Shown: positions 30,503 through 41,497, counted from the stretch's first letter. The stretch: 64,000 nucleotides of DNA from Mycolicibacter acidiphilus (GCF_018455725.1 NZ_JAHCLR010000006.1:1-64000); one strand, 5' to 3'. Numbers and translations are program-made. Notes: generated by a model from the letters alone, not told the origin.

Positions 30503-30898
30503 ATGAACAGTATCCAGGTTGCCGACGAGACGTTCGTCGCCGCACCGGGTGTGCGGGTCGGCGCCGCGGTCTCCGACCCGTCGAGTTGGCGCCGGTGGTT
30601 CCCCGACCTGCAACTCCAGGTGGTCGAGGACCGGGCGGACAAGGGCATCCGCTGGACGGTGGCCGGGCCGCTGACCGGCACCATGGAGATCTGGCTGGAG
30701 GAGGTGCTCGACGGCGTCGTCCTGCACTATTTCCTGCACGCCGAGCCCGCCGGGGTCACCGGCAAGGCACTCGCCCGGCTGAACCTGGCCAAGCTCACGC
30801 ACAGCCGTCGGGTGGCCGGCAAGCGGATGGCTTTCGAGGTCAAGTCCGAGGCGGAGCGCTCCCGGCCGGTCGGCGTCGCCCCGTCGGCGTCGGCCTGA
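30503..30898 (+). CDS. SRPBCC/polyketide-cyclase-like protein (Rv2186c-like)
   Basis: This is a small soluble protein of 131 residues that shows the helix-grip pattern weakly: a short N-terminal strand, WRRWFPDLQLQVVED, then strands ending in GTMEIWLEEVLDGVVLHYFLHAEP, and a C-terminal basic helix (LAKLTHSRRVAGKRMAFEV). It is adjacent to a second SRPBCC protein, which supports the assignment. The start is ATG 30503 with no clear ribosome site; an earlier in-frame GTG at 30485 is an alternative. The ligand is unknown; a lipid carrier role is plausible given the fadD15, pimB and acyltransferase neighbours, but that is inference. Confidence 0.75.
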   Translation: MNSIQVADETFVAAPGVRVGAAVSDPSSWRRWFPDLQLQVVEDRADKGIRWTVAGPLTGTMEIWLEEVLDGVVLHYFLHAEPAGVTGKALARLNLAKLTHSRRVAGKRMAFEVKSEAERSRPVGVAPSASA

Positions 30899-30924
30899 CC
30901 GATCCGGCGGCGGGCACTGCGGGG

Positions 30925-30930
30925 TACCGT
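30925..30930 (+). promoter_or_regulatory. -10 box candidate for the TB16.3-ArsA operon
   Basis: TACCGT lies 49 nt before the GTG start at 30980 and fits the TANNNT consensus; the leader would carry the ribosome site GGGAAG. Confidence 0.4.
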
Positions 30931-30979
30931 TTCTGCCGAGGGCCGGTGGCAGGCGCAGACGACTTAGGGAAGTAACCAG

Positions 30980-31417
30980 GTGGCGGACAAGACAGCGCAG
31001 ACGATCTTCATCGACGCCGATCCGGGCACGGTGATGAAGGTGATCGCCGATATCGGCGCCTACCCGGACTGGGTCTCGGAGTACAAAGAGGCCGAGGTGC
31101 TCGAGACCGACGCTGACGGCTACCCGAAGGTGGCGCGGCTGAGGCTGGACGCCGCGGTCCTCACCGACACGATGACGCTGGCCTACGACTGGTCCGCTGA
31201 CCGCCGCACGGTGCGCTGGTCGCTGATCTCCAGTTCGCTGCTGAAGGCGCTCGACGGCGAATATCGCCTGTTGCCCAAGGGATCCGGCACCGAGGTCGTC
31301 TACGAACTGTCGGTGGATCTGATGATCCCGATGATTGGGCTGCTCAAGCGCAAGGCGGAGCGGCGGCTGACCGACACCGCGCTGAAGGACCTGAAGAAAC
31401 GAGCCGAGGCTGAGTGA
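30980..31417 (+). CDS. SRPBCC cyclase/dehydrase-like protein (TB16.3, Rv2185c-like)
   Basis: This 145-residue protein belongs to the START/SRPBCC superfamily and may bind a hydrophobic ligand in a helix-grip cavity. The signature start IFIDADPGTVMKVIADIGAYPDWVSEY is split over strand and helices; strands with RTVRWSLISSS and DGEYRLLPKGSGTEVVYELSVDL follow, then a long C-terminal helix (LLKRKAERRLTDTALKDLKKR). The start GTG 30980 has GGGAAG upstream. Its stop overlaps the start of the ArsA-like ATPase gene by 4 nt, forming a three-gene coupled unit. The true ligand is unknown. Confidence 0.88.
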   Translation: MADKTAQTIFIDADPGTVMKVIADIGAYPDWVSEYKEAEVLETDADGYPKVARLRLDAAVLTDTMTLAYDWSADRRTVRWSLISSSLLKALDGEYRLLPKGSGTEVVYELSVDLMIPMIGLLKRKAERRLTDTALKDLKKRAEAE

Positions 31418-32715
31418 GCCCGACCGAGCCAGTGACGTCCGCTTCGGCTGGTCGGGCCCGGATCAGCCTGTTCGTCGGTAAAGGCGGGGTCGGCAAGTCC
31501 ACTCTGGCGGCGGCCACCGCTGTCGAGCAGGCGTGCTCGGGTGCTCGGGTGCTGTTGATCTCCACCGACCAGGCGCATTCGCTCGGCGACGTGCTCGGCG
31601 TCGCGGTGCCGCCCAGCGGTGACCGCGACCCGGTCCGGGTTGTGGTCGACGACGCCGGCCTGGGTGCCGGCACCCTCGACGTGCTGGCACTGGACACCCT
31701 GGCACTGCTCGAACGGCACTGGCGTGACGTGTCGGCGGTGCTGGCCGGGCGCTTCCCGGAATCCGATCTGGGTGATGTTGCGCCCGAAGAACTTTCCGCG
31801 CTGCCCGGCGTTCAGGAGGTGCTCGGCCTGCACGAGGTCGGGGAGTTGGCCGGCGCCGGCCGGTGGGATCGGATCGTCGTCGACTGCGCGTCGACCGCCG
31901 ATGCGATGCGGATGCTGACCCTGCCGGCCACCGTCGCGCTCTACACCGAGCGGGCCTGGCCCCGGCACCGTCGGCTCAGCGTGATCGACGACGGCCGATC
32001 AGTCGCCCTGGTCGAGTTGACCGAGCGGGTCAGCGCCGCGGTCGAGCGACTCGCCACGCTGCTCACCGACGAGGCGACGGTCGGCGCGCACCTGGTGCTG
32101 ACCGCCGAACGGGTGGTTGCCGCCGAAGCGGTGCGCACGCTCGGCGCGCTGGCGCTGAGCGGGGTGCGCGTCGAAGAGATGCTCGTCAACCAGGTTCTGC
32201 TGCAAGATGATTCGTACGCCTACGTCAATCTTCCGGCGCATCCGGCGTTCGACTGGTACGCCCGGCGGATCCACGAGCAGCAGACGGTGCTCGAGGAGTT
32301 GGACCGCACCATCGGCGATGTGGCGATGGTGCTGATCCCGCATCTGGCGGAAGAGCCGATCGGTCCCAAGTCGCTGGGCGAACTCGTCGAGGCCGGCCGG
32401 CGCCGGGGCGGGTCGCCGCCGCCGGGTCCGCTGCGGCCCGTCGTCGACCGGGAGTCGGGTTCCGGGCTGGGAGCGGTGTACCGACTGCGGCTAGAGTTGC
32501 CGCAGATCGACTCCGGCGCCTTGACACTGGGGCGATCCGGCGACGATTTGATCATCGGTGCGGGCGGTACGCGGCGCCGGGTGCGGTTGGCGTCAGTGCT
32601 GCGTCGGTGCACGGTGCTCGACGCGACGTTGCGCGGCAGTGAACTGACGGTGCGGTTTCAGCCGGACCCGCAGGTGTGGCCGGTGAACAGCGGTGAGGAG
32701 GTGCGGGCCCCGTGA
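31414..32715 (+). CDS. ArsA/GET3-like P-loop ATPase (Rv2184c-like)
   Basis: This is a SIMIBI-class ATPase with the deviant Walker A motif GKGGVGKSTLAAATA near residue 22, an ISTDQAHSLGD switch I segment, and the VVDCAST switch II region. In arsenite pumps and GET3 such proteins move metalloid pumps or tail-anchored membrane proteins; here no arsenic genes are nearby, so the role is unknown. The C-terminal 100 residues form a small beta-rich domain (YRLRLELPQIDSGALTLGR) like the C-terminal extension of actinobacterial ArsA-like proteins. It overlaps its neighbours on both sides by 4 nt (GTGA), so all three proteins are probably made together. Confidence 0.87.
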   Translation: MSPTEPVTSASAGRARISLFVGKGGVGKSTLAAATAVEQACSGARVLLISTDQAHSLGDVLGVAVPPSGDRDPVRVVVDDAGLGAGTLDVLALDTLALLERHWRDVSAVLAGRFPESDLGDVAPEELSALPGVQEVLGLHEVGELAGAGRWDRIVVDCASTADAMRMLTLPATVALYTERAWPRHRRLSVIDDGRSVALVELTERVSAAVERLATLLTDEATVGAHLVLTAERVVAAEAVRTLGALALSGVRVEEMLVNQVLLQDDSYAYVNLPAHPAFDWYARRIHEQQTVLEELDRTIGDVAMVLIPHLAEEPIGPKSLGELVEAGRRRGGSPPPGPLRPVVDRESGSGLGAVYRLRLELPQIDSGALTLGRSGDDLIIGAGGTRRRVRLASVLRRCTVLDATLRGSELTVRFQPDPQVWPVNSGEEVRAP

Positions 32716-33077
32716 CTGGCGTGCATCCGGACCTCGGTGAGCTCGGACCTGAACTGCGGCGGCTCGCGCAGGCCATCCTGGACCGTCTCGACCCCGCGGT
32801 GCGGGCCGCGGCGCTGCTGGCGGTGAGCGACAGCCCCGGCAAGTGCCAACAGGTCTGGTGCCCGGTGTGCGCGCTGGTGGCGCTGGCCGCCGGTGAGGAG
32901 CACCCGCTGCTCACGATCGTCGCGGAGCACAGTGTGGCGCTGCTGGACGTGATCCGGGCGGTGTTCGGCGACGGTGCGCCGACACCGCCGGATGGACCGG
33001 GGGACGGCGTCCGAGAGCCTGACGGTGCGGCACCGAAGACCGGCTACCAGCACATCCCCGTCACCGTCGAGCAGTAG
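32712..33077 (+). CDS. Conserved small protein with CxxxxxCxxC motif (Rv2183c-like)
   Basis: I recognise it only as the mycobacterial Rv2183c type. The 121-residue product has an N-terminal helical part (LRRLAQAILDRLDPAVRAAAL), a cysteine cluster KCQQVWCPVCALVAL with three cysteines suitable for metal binding, a second helix (TIVAEHSVALLDVIRAVF) and a Pro/Gly-rich tail. GTG 32712 overlaps the ArsA-like stop by 4 nt. As the partner of a GET3-like ATPase it could be a cofactor or client receptor, which is inference from coupling alone. There is a 101-nt gap to the next gene, with a new promoter. Confidence 0.75.
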   Translation: MTGVHPDLGELGPELRRLAQAILDRLDPAVRAAALLAVSDSPGKCQQVWCPVCALVALAAGEEHPLLTIVAEHSVALLDVIRAVFGDGAPTPPDGPGDGVREPDGAAPKTGYQHIPVTVEQ

Positions 33078-33127
33078 CGGACGACCCTTCGAGGCGGCGC
33101 TGTCTGGCCGCGGCCACCGCGGGTCGG

Positions 33128-33133
33128 TAAAGT
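33128..33133 (+). promoter_or_regulatory. -10 box candidate for the acyltransferase gene
   Basis: TAAAGT fits TANNNT and lies 45 nt before ATG 33179, whose ribosome site AGGAGGG is strong. Confidence 0.45.
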
Positions 33134-33178
33134 TGGCGCCGAGCGCCGGTCGGTGTTCGCAAGCAGGAGGGTGGGGCT

Positions 33179-33922
33179 ATGTGGTACTGGCTGTTCAAGT
33201 ACGTGCTCCTGGGACCCCTGCTGGCGCTGATCGGTCGACCGAAGGTCGAAGGCCTGGAGAACATCCCTGACGACGGGCCGATGATCCTGGCGAGCAACCA
33301 CCTGGCGGTGATGGACAGCTTCTACCTGCCGCTGGTGGTGCGGCGCCGGATCACCTTCCTGGCCAAGTCGGAGTACTTCACCGGCAAGGGCGTCAAAGGC
33401 TGGTTCACCCGGTGGTTCTACACCGCGGTCGGCCAGGTGCCGATCGACCGGACCGATGCCGACACCGCGCAGGCCGCACTGCGCACGGCCGAACGGCTTC
33501 TGGCCGAGGGGAAACTCCTCGGCATCTACCCGGAGGGCACCCGGTCGCCGGACGGCCGGCTGTACAAGGGCAAGACCGGCCTGGCCCGGGTGGCACTGCA
33601 CACCGGTGTCCCGGTGATTCCGGTGGCGATGATCGGCACCAACGTCGTCAACCCGCCCGGCACCAAGATGCTGCGGTTCGCCCGGGTTACGGTGCGGTTC
33701 GGCAAGCCGATGGACTTCTCCCGCTTCGAGGGGATGGCCGACAACCGCTTCATCGAGCGGGCCATCACCGACGAGGTGATCTACGAGTTGATGCGACTCA
33801 CCGGCCAGGAATACGTCGACATCTACGCTGCCAGCGTCAAAAACGCTGCCTCGCACGGTGAGTCCGAAGCGGGACGGCCCGCTCAGCCCTCGGCCCGGAT
33901 ACCGGAGACCGCCGCCGGCTGA
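33179..33922 (+). CDS. 1-acyl-glycerol-3-phosphate acyltransferase (PlsC type, Rv2182c-like)
   Basis: This is a membrane-associated acyltransferase of glycerophospholipid synthesis. The catalytic NHxxxxD motif reads NHLAVMD, and the phosphate-binding motif III reads [18 protein letters not shown]. The N-terminus ([18 protein letters not shown]) is a membrane-binding helix. Recent work names the M. tuberculosis orthologue PlsM, an acyltransferase setting the unusual sn-2 palmitate; I recall this but cannot check it. ATG 33179 has a strong AGGAGGG site. Its last 40 nt overlap the 3' end of the convergent mannosyltransferase gene. The product has 247 residues. Confidence 0.92.
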   Translation: MWYWLFKYVLLGPLLALIGRPKVEGLENIPDDGPMILASNHLAVMDSFYLPLVVRRRITFLAKSEYFTGKGVKGWFTRWFYTAVGQVPIDRTDADTAQAALRTAERLLAEGKLLGIYPEGTRSPDGRLYKGKTGLARVALHTGVPVIPVAMIGTNVVNPPGTKMLRFARVTVRFGKPMDFSRFEGMADNRFIERAITDEVIYELMRLTGQEYVDIYAASVKNAASHGESEAGRPAQPSARIPETAAG

Positions 33923-35166
33923 TCCTCCGCGGTGCGGGCTTTCAGCGCACCGGCGGTGATGATCACCGCCAGTGCCCACCACACGTATGAGGCCCCGGCC
34001 AGTTGACGCCACCCGGCGGCGGCCGCCTCGTGGTGCTCCGGCAGCAATTCGATCGGGCTGAACACCATCAGCGCCGCGCCGGCCGCGCTTAGCATGCCCA
34101 GGGCTGCGGATCGCCACTGCCACGCGAGCACGGCGAGCGCGACCACCACGGGCACCATCCAGACCCAGTGGTGTGACCACGACACCGGTGACACCACCAG
34201 TCCGAACAGCGCCACGCAGATCAGCGCCAGGATCGGCGCACCCCGCCGGTCGGCCCGCAGCACCCGGCGGACCGCCCACACCGTCACCGCGAGCACCAGC
34301 AGTGACCCGGCCATCCACAGTGCGGAGCGCTGACCGTCGGTGAGCGGCAGGCGGGCCAGCGCACCGGCCAGGTTCTGGTTGGTGTTCAGGGACGCGCCGC
34401 CGATCCGGTCGGTGTTGCGCACGGTGTGCGTCCAGTACTGCCAGGAGTCGTGCCAGGCCAGCAGGAAACCCACACCCGTCGCCGTCAGGAACGACAGCAC
34501 CGTCGTCACCGCGGCGCGGATGTCACGGCGCAGCAGGAAGTACAGCAGGAACACCGCCGGGGTCAGTTTCAGCGCAACCGCCACCCCCAGCAGGGCTCCG
34601 CGCGGCCAGCGGGTGCGCTGCGGCACGCAGTCCAGCAGCACCAGCGTCATCAACACCGCGTTGATCTGGCCGAAGTCGAAGTTCGCCCAGACCGGTTCGG
34701 CCCCGGCCCAGACGGCCACGGCGACGATCGCCGTCGCCACGATGCCCCGGCGCCACCACAGCGGACCGCAGCCGGTGGGCCCGACGGCCACGTCGAGACC
34801 GGTGAGCACGATCGTGACCGACACCACCAGCAGCGCCGTCGAGATCACCGTCAGCGCGGCGGTGGCGCTGCCCAGCGGCACCCAGGTGAACGGGGCGAAC
34901 AGCACCGCGGCGATCGGGGGATAGGTGAACGGCAGCACCGTTCCGTCGATCTGGGTGTGGAACCAGTCGTCGCCGTAGAGCGGTTTCCCGTCGCGCCACG
35001 CTTGTGCCGCCATCCGGTAGACGTCGATGTCGATGTGGTACGGAGTGCTGTTCAGCACCTGCCACGTGGTGTAACCCAGCGCCGCGACCGCCAGCAGGCT
35101 GAACGCCCACCATGCGGTTACGCCCCCGCGCCGGCGGCCCGGGTCGGGCGACCGCAAAGTAGTCAT
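33883..35166 (-). CDS. Polyprenyl-phosphomannose-dependent alpha(1-2) mannosyltransferase (Rv2181-like, GT87)
   Basis: This integral membrane GT-C glycosyltransferase adds alpha(1-2) mannose branches to lipomannan and lipoarabinomannan; the orthologue is sometimes called MptC. The catalytic acidic pair of GT87 is in the first loop ([11 protein letters not shown]). Then come [26 protein letters not shown] and the [11 protein letters not shown] segment typical of the family, with about ten hydrophobic helices. The start ATG 35166 follows TAGGCT by 10 nt, so the leader would be only about three nt. The open frame upstream to 35655 is a shadow of the divergent gene. The product has 427 residues. 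Confidence 0.92.
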   Translation of the reverse strand: MTTLRSPDPGRRRGGVTAWWAFSLLAVAALGYTTWQVLNSTPYHIDIDVYRMAAQAWRDGKPLYGDDWFHTQIDGTVLPFTYPPIAAVLFAPFTWVPLGSATAALTVISTALLVVSVTIVLTGLDVAVGPTGCGPLWWRRGIVATAIVAVAVWAGAEPVWANFDFGQINAVLMTLVLLDCVPQRTRWPRGALLGVAVALKLTPAVFLLYFLLRRDIRAAVTTVLSFLTATGVGFLLAWHDSWQYWTHTVRNTDRIGGASLNTNQNLAGALARLPLTDGQRSALWMAGSLLVLAVTVWAVRRVLRADRRGAPILALICVALFGLVVSPVSWSHHWVWMVPVVVALAVLAWQWRSAALGMLSAAGAALMVFSPIELLPEHHEAAAAGWRQLAGASYVWWALAVIITAGALKARTAEDQPAAVSGIRAEG

Positions 35167-35235
35167 GTCGCAGGACAGCCTATCTGCACCGCCGCCATAC
35201 CGGCCGCCATCCCGGTGCGGTGTGCCCGGACGCTG

Positions 35236-35241
35236 TACGTT
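35236..35241 (+). promoter_or_regulatory. -10 box of a leaderless transcript (Rv2180c-like gene)
   Basis: TACGTT is followed by 7 nt and GTG 35249. It is divergent from the mannosyltransferase promoter, whose start codon is 82 nt away. Confidence 0.6.
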
Positions 35242-35248
35242 CTCTAAG

Positions 35249-36318
35249 GTGCTCGACTGGTTCCGCGACGACATCGTCGACCGTGGCAAGCTGCCGCTGC
35301 TGTGTTGCCTGCTGGCGTTCCTGGTGACGTTCCTGGTGACCCGCAGTGTGGTGCGGTACATCCACGGCCGGACCGCCACCGGAGGCACGCCGAAGTGGTG
35401 GCAGCCGCGCAATGTCCAGATCGGGTCGGTGCACATCCACCATGTGGTGTTCGGGGTGCTGCTGGTCATGACCGCCGGGGTGACGCTGGTGGCGCTCGGC
35501 GCCAACGGCCACGAACCCGAGTTCAGCCTCGCGGCCACCGGATTCGGGATCGGCGCGGCCCTGGTGCTCGACGAGTACGCGCTGATCCTGCACCTGTCCG
35601 ACGTGTACTGGGAGGAGGACGGCCGGGCCTCGGTGGACGCGGTGTTCGCCGCCACCGCGGTGACCGGGCTGCTGGTGCTGGGTTTTCATCCGCTGACCTT
35701 CCTGCTGTCGGTGTGGCACGACACCCATTCACCGCTGATCCACACCGGGGTGTTCGCCGGTCTGGTGCTGGCGCTGCCACTGGCGGTCGTGGTGGTGTTC
35801 AAGGGCAAGGTCTGGACCGGGCTGATCGGCATGTTCTTCTTTCCGCTGCTGGTGATCGGCGCGGTGCGACTGTCCCGGCCGCACGCGCCGTGGGCCCGCT
35901 GGCGCTACCTGAACAGCCGCGAGAAGATGCGCCGCGCACTGGATCGCGAGCGTCGGCTGCGCCGGCCGGTGGTGCAGGCCAAGCTGTGGCTGCAGGACGC
36001 GATCGCGGGTCGGCCGCAGGTGCCCACCGAGACGGCGGTCGACGCCACCCTGGACCGCGAGGTCCGTGCCGCATCGGCCCCGACCGTGGAGTTCATGATC
36101 CCGCGGCTGCGCCAGCAGGGCGCGCCCGCAACCGGGCACCCCGGTCCGGTGCCGCCGACCCGGCCGGCCCCGCCGCCGCGGATCGCCTCGCCGGTTCGGC
36201 ACGTGCCGCCGGTGCGGCCCGCGCCGCCGGTGGCTCCGCGCACACCGATGGGAGCAGCACCGACCATGCCGATTCCGACGCAACCGCGCCGGCCTCGACC
36301 GCCGAGCGGATATCAGCG

Positions 36319-36322
<4 letters not shown>
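35249..36322 (+). CDS. Conserved integral membrane protein (Rv2180c-like)
   Basis: This 357-residue protein has no known function. The first 220 residues hold about six hydrophobic helices, with conserved polar spots inside or between them ([31 protein letters not shown]), suggesting a metal-binding or catalytic membrane site. The C-terminal 130 residues are cytosolic, basic, then Pro-rich and low in complexity. GTG 35249 is chosen because of the leaderless -10 box and because VLDWFRDDI starts the conserved part; the longer reading to 35165 is rejected. Its stop overlaps the exoribonuclease start by 4 nt. The long Pro-rich tail is longer than I remember for M. tuberculosis. Confidence 0.8.
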
Positions 36323-38233
<1,911 letters not shown>

Positions 38234-38253
38234 ACCCAGCTCTCTTCTTCGCT

Positions 38254-38310
38254 GAGCGTGCAGAATGATCCGCCCCGACCTGGGGTTTTGGCGGACGATT
38301 CTGCACGCTC
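38254..38310. terminator. Imperfect hairpin between convergent aroG and pknL
   Basis: Arms 38254-38274 and 38290-38310 pair over 13 bp (GAGCGTGCAGAAT and complement), have a 2-nt mismatch, then pair over 6 more (TCCGCC with GGCGGA). The 15-nt loop contains TTTT. It is probably a bidirectional terminator. Confidence 0.72.
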
Positions 38311-38322
38311 GGCGGGGATGCG

Positions 38323-39492
38323 CTAGATCAGTGCGCCGACGCTGTTGCCCAGCGTCCACGCCACCGCGGCCACCAGGCCGGTGAGCGCGAACACCACCGC
38401 CAGCCAGATCACCGTCATGCGGCGCGCGTGGGCACGCTCCAGTGCGAACCGGCTCAGTTCCACCCCGGCGAATTCCGCTGCCGCCGACTGATATTCGTCA
38501 TCGAGATCGTCGTCCGCGGCCGGGTCTCGGGGGTCGCGGGGCAGGTGCAGGGTGGGGCTGGGCCTCCGGCCGGGACGGGCTGCGCCGTGCCGGGCGAAGC
38601 GCTGCGGCGCCGGCACCCGGAACGGGGGCAGCCCCAGCCGGTGGGTGATCGCGTCGACCGCATCGGCCATCGCGATCCCGTCGGGATAGCGGCGGGCCGG
38701 GTCGAGGGCGGTCGCGCGGGCCACCAACTCATCGAATTCCCTTGGCACACCGTCGATCGCGGAGCTGGGCGGCGGCACGTCGCGGTCCAGCCGCTGATAG
38801 GCGATGGCCAGGGTGGAGTCGCCGGTGAACGGGGTCCGGCCGGTCAGCAGTTCGTAGGTCAGCACGCCGACCCCGTAGACGTCGCTGGGCGGGCCGGCGT
38901 CACCGTCCCGGACCTGCTCGGGGGAGAGGTAGGCAGCGGTCCCCAGAATCACACTGGTCGAGGTGATCCCGGCCGCCGCGATCGCGCGGACCAGTCCGAA
39001 ATCGGCGACCTTCACCTCGCCGTCGGTGGATATCAGGATGTTCTCCGGCTTGATGTCGCGGTGCACCAGTCCGGCGCGGTGCGCGACGCCGAGTGCGCCC
39101 AGCACCGGGCGCAGCACCGCGGCGACGGCGTGCGGCGGCATCGGGCCGCGTTCGTTCAGCAACTCGCGCAGCGTTCCGCCCTCGACGAGTTCCATCACCA
39201 GGAACGGGTGTTCGGCGCCCTGCGGCGTACCGAGGCCCTGGTCGTACACGGCCACCAGACCGGGGTCCTTGAGTCGGGCGACGGCGCGCGCCTCCCGCTG
39301 GAACCGGGTCAGGAACTGCTGATCGCCGGTGTAGCGGGGATCCATCACCTTCACGGCGATCGGCCGGTCCAGTCGCTCGTCGAGACCGCGGTACACCGTG
39401 GACGTGCCACCGGTGGCGATCGGCGCCTCGATCCGGTAGCGGCCGTCCAGCAGGGCACCCACCAGCGGGTCGGCGCCCATAGCCACAGTCAC
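38323..39492 (-). CDS. pknL: Serine/threonine protein kinase PknL
   Basis: PknL is a eukaryotic-like kinase without an extracellular sensor domain. The Gly loop is ATGGTSTVYRG, the ATP lysine is K48 (AVKVMD), the catalytic loop is H144-RD (VHRDIKPEN), DFG is at 164-166, and the activation loop carries SILGT-like threonines (ITSTSVILGTAAYLSPEQ). A Pro/Asp-rich juxtamembrane part is followed by one C-terminal membrane helix (VIWLAVVFALTGLVAAVAW) and a short outer tail. GTG 39492 is set by the leaderless -10 box; MGADPLV four codons later is the alternative. The divergent neighbour is its known substrate type. Confidence 0.95.
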   Translation of the reverse strand: MTVAMGADPLVGALLDGRYRIEAPIATGGTSTVYRGLDERLDRPIAVKVMDPRYTGDQQFLTRFQREARAVARLKDPGLVAVYDQGLGTPQGAEHPFLVMELVEGGTLRELLNERGPMPPHAVAAVLRPVLGALGVAHRAGLVHRDIKPENILISTDGEVKVADFGLVRAIAAAGITSTSVILGTAAYLSPEQVRDGDAGPPSDVYGVGVLTYELLTGRTPFTGDSTLAIAYQRLDRDVPPPSSAIDGVPREFDELVARATALDPARRYPDGIAMADAVDAITHRLGLPPFRVPAPQRFARHGAARPGRRPSPTLHLPRDPRDPAADDDLDDEYQSAAAEFAGVELSRFALERAHARRMTVIWLAVVFALTGLVAAVAWTLGNSVGALI

Positions 39493-39499
39493 GGGGCTA

Positions 39500-39505
39500 A
39501 TGGTA
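39500..39505 (-). promoter_or_regulatory. -10 box of a leaderless pknL transcript
   Basis: On the minus strand TACCAT is followed by 7 nt and the GTG start at 39492. Confidence 0.6.
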
Positions 39506-39557
39506 GGCCGCGGGCGCGGTCGCCCGGTGGATCTGCAGACGCTGTCGGGGCGGCTTC

Positions 39558-39563
39558 TAAACT
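39558..39563 (+). promoter_or_regulatory. -10 box of a leaderless Rv2175c-like transcript
   Basis: TAAACT is followed by 7 nt and GTG 39571. Together with the pknL box, this makes a back-to-back pair of leaderless promoters inside 79 nt. Confidence 0.65.
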
Positions 39564-39570
39564 GGTCGGC

Positions 39571-39975
39571 GTGAGTAGCATTCCGGCCAGCGACGACGTC
39601 CTCGCCGCCGACGAGCCGACATACAACCTGCCCGAGGTCGCCGCGTTGCTCGGTGTGCCGGTGACCAGGGTGCATCAGCATCTCCGGGATAACAATCTGG
39701 TGGCGGTCCGCAGGGACGGCGCTCTGGTGATCCCGCAGCTGTTCTTCACCGACACCGGCGCGGTGGTCCGGAGTCTGCCGGGGCTGCTGGCCGTGCTCTA
39801 CGACGGCGGCTACGAAAAGACCGACGTGGTGCGGTGGCTGTTCACGCCGGACCCGTCGCTGTCGGTCACCCGGGACGGTCTGCGGGAACCGGTCCCCAAC
39901 GCCCGCCCGATCGACGCCCTGCACGCGCACCAGGCGCGTGAGGTGATGCGCCGGGCGCAGGCTATGGCGTACTGA
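39571..39975 (+). CDS. DNA-binding protein, PknL substrate (Rv2175c-like)
   Basis: This 134-residue protein has an N-terminal winged helix-turn-helix, NLPEVAALLGVPVTRVHQHLRDNNLVAV split over helix, turn and recognition helix, followed by a C-terminal domain (SLPGLLAVLYDGGYEKTDVVRWLF) ending in helical HAHQAREVMRRAQAM. In M. tuberculosis Rv2175c binds DNA and loses this on phosphorylation by PknL at an N-terminal threonine; a candidate is the Thr in DEPTYNL. The start is GTG 39571. It shares its promoter region with pknL, so kinase and substrate are probably co-regulated. Its last 14 nt overlap the end of mptA. Confidence 0.9.
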   Translation: MSSIPASDDVLAADEPTYNLPEVAALLGVPVTRVHQHLRDNNLVAVRRDGALVIPQLFFTDTGAVVRSLPGLLAVLYDGGYEKTDVVRWLFTPDPSLSVTRDGLREPVPNARPIDALHAHQAREVMRRAQAMAY

Positions 39976-41479
39976 CCGACGGTGCGCTGACCGGCGCCGG
40001 GCGCCGGGCCAACCGGTACCAGGCGAACACCGCGCAGCCGGTCGCGGCAAGCACATGGCCCCAGGCGTACATGCCGTGGGCGCCATCGGGTTTGAAGATG
40101 ACCATGATCCAGGTGGACGCGGCGGCGATGTTGGCGATCGCCGTCGGTGAGTTGACCACCGTCGCTGCCACGGCCAGCGGCCAGGTGTAGTACCAGGGCA
40201 GTGCCGCCGGCACGAACAGCACCACGACCAGCATGGCCCAGGCGATGCCGCTGACCGCGGCGCGGTCGTCGGCGCGGGCCCGCCACCACAGCACCGGCAG
40301 TGCCAGCGCGATCACCACGATTCCGATGAGGCGGGCGGCGTGCAGCACCGTCCAGAAGTTCATCGAGACGAACAGTCCGGCGACGGTGTGGATCAGGTTG
40401 GCGGCCGCGGTGGGGATCGTCAGCCAGTTGATGATCTTCACGTTGCCGGCCAGCAGCGCGGTGAGCCAGCCCATGCCGACCCCGGCCAGTGTCGACAGCG
40501 CCGCGAACACCGCCACGACGATCAGCCCGGAGATCGCCGTGGCAGCGCCGAACGCCAGCGGTGCACGGTAACCGGGGCGTTCACGCAGTTGGCGCATCCA
40601 CACCCACACCAGGAACGGCAGGGCGATCGCGGCCGTCGCCTTGACCGCGGCCGCCAGCGCCACCAGTGCGACGCCGGCGACCGGCCGCCGGTCCAGGGTC
40701 AGCGCGATACCGGCGATCATCAGGCCGACCATCAGCATCTCGTTGTGGACGCCGCCCATCAGGTGGATGATCACCAGCGGGTTGAGCACCGCCAGCAGCA
40801 GCGCGGCCGGGGCGCTGCCGCCGACCCGCCGGGCCACCCGCGGTGCCGCCCAGATCAGCAGCGCCAGCCCGGGCAGCATGCACAGTCGCAGCACCATGGT
40901 CCCGAGCACCACGTTGTCGCCGACCAGCATCGTCACCAGCCGGGCGATCAGGATGAAGGCCGGCCCGTACGGTGCCGTCGTCGACGACCAGATCGGGCTG
41001 ACGTCGTCGAGCAGCGGGTTGGGGTTGTCGACCGGACCGACCTGGTACGGGTCGAAGCCGTCCCGCAGCAGGGCACCCTGCGCCAGGTAGGAGTAGGTGT
41101 CGCGGCTGAACACCGGCACCGACAGCAGCAGCGGTGCCAGCCAGAACCCGGTGCTGGCGACCAGGGTGTACTCCGAGGCGGTCCCGTCCAGCACCCACCG
41201 GCCCAGCCCCAGCCAGGCCAGCAGCATCACCGCGACGCCGGCCCACAGCAGCACCGAGGACAGCACCAGGCCGTGACCGAACCGCAGCCAGGACAGGTGC
41301 AGCGATTCGAGCACCGGGTCGTGAGTGCGGGTGCTGCCGGCGCCGAGTCCGCCCACGGTGATCAGCAGCGCGCCCAGGCAGCCGAGCCAGGCCGGACCGG
41401 CCTGCGGGCCGGCGGCGAACCGCCACAGCCGGGCCAGGGGGCCGGCCGGCTGGGCGTCCGGAACGGTGGGGGTAGGCAT
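39962..41479 (-). CDS. mptA: Alpha(1-6) mannopyranosyltransferase MptA
   Basis: MptA is a GT-C membrane mannosyltransferase that elongates the alpha(1-6) mannan core of lipomannan from polyprenyl-phosphomannose. About twelve hydrophobic helices are visible. The catalytic loop DTYSYLAQGALLRDGFDPY follows the first ones, and IWSSTTAPYGPAFILI and HLMGGVHNEMLMVGL are conserved landmarks. I prefer ATG 41479, since GGAG lies 5 nt upstream; GTG 41485 is two codons earlier in the same frame. The gene follows idsA2 by 18 nt, and prenyl and mannan synthesis genes are thus linked. The other mannosyltransferase at 33883 adds branches to the same polymer. Confidence 0.94.
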   Translation of the reverse strand: MPTPTVPDAQPAGPLARLWRFAAGPQAGPAWLGCLGALLITVGGLGAGSTRTHDPVLESLHLSWLRFGHGLVLSSVLLWAGVAVMLLAWLGLGRWVLDGTASEYTLVASTGFWLAPLLLSVPVFSRDTYSYLAQGALLRDGFDPYQVGPVDNPNPLLDDVSPIWSSTTAPYGPAFILIARLVTMLVGDNVVLGTMVLRLCMLPGLALLIWAAPRVARRVGGSAPAALLLAVLNPLVIIHLMGGVHNEMLMVGLMIAGIALTLDRRPVAGVALVALAAAVKATAAIALPFLVWVWMRQLRERPGYRAPLAFGAATAISGLIVVAVFAALSTLAGVGMGWLTALLAGNVKIINWLTIPTAAANLIHTVAGLFVSMNFWTVLHAARLIGIVVIALALPVLWWRARADDRAAVSGIAWAMLVVVLFVPAALPWYYTWPLAVAATVVNSPTAIANIAAASTWIMVIFKPDGAHGMYAWGHVLAATGCAVFAWYRLARRPAPVSAPSVSTP

Positions 41480-41497
41480 GGGCACTCCGCGGGCGGG

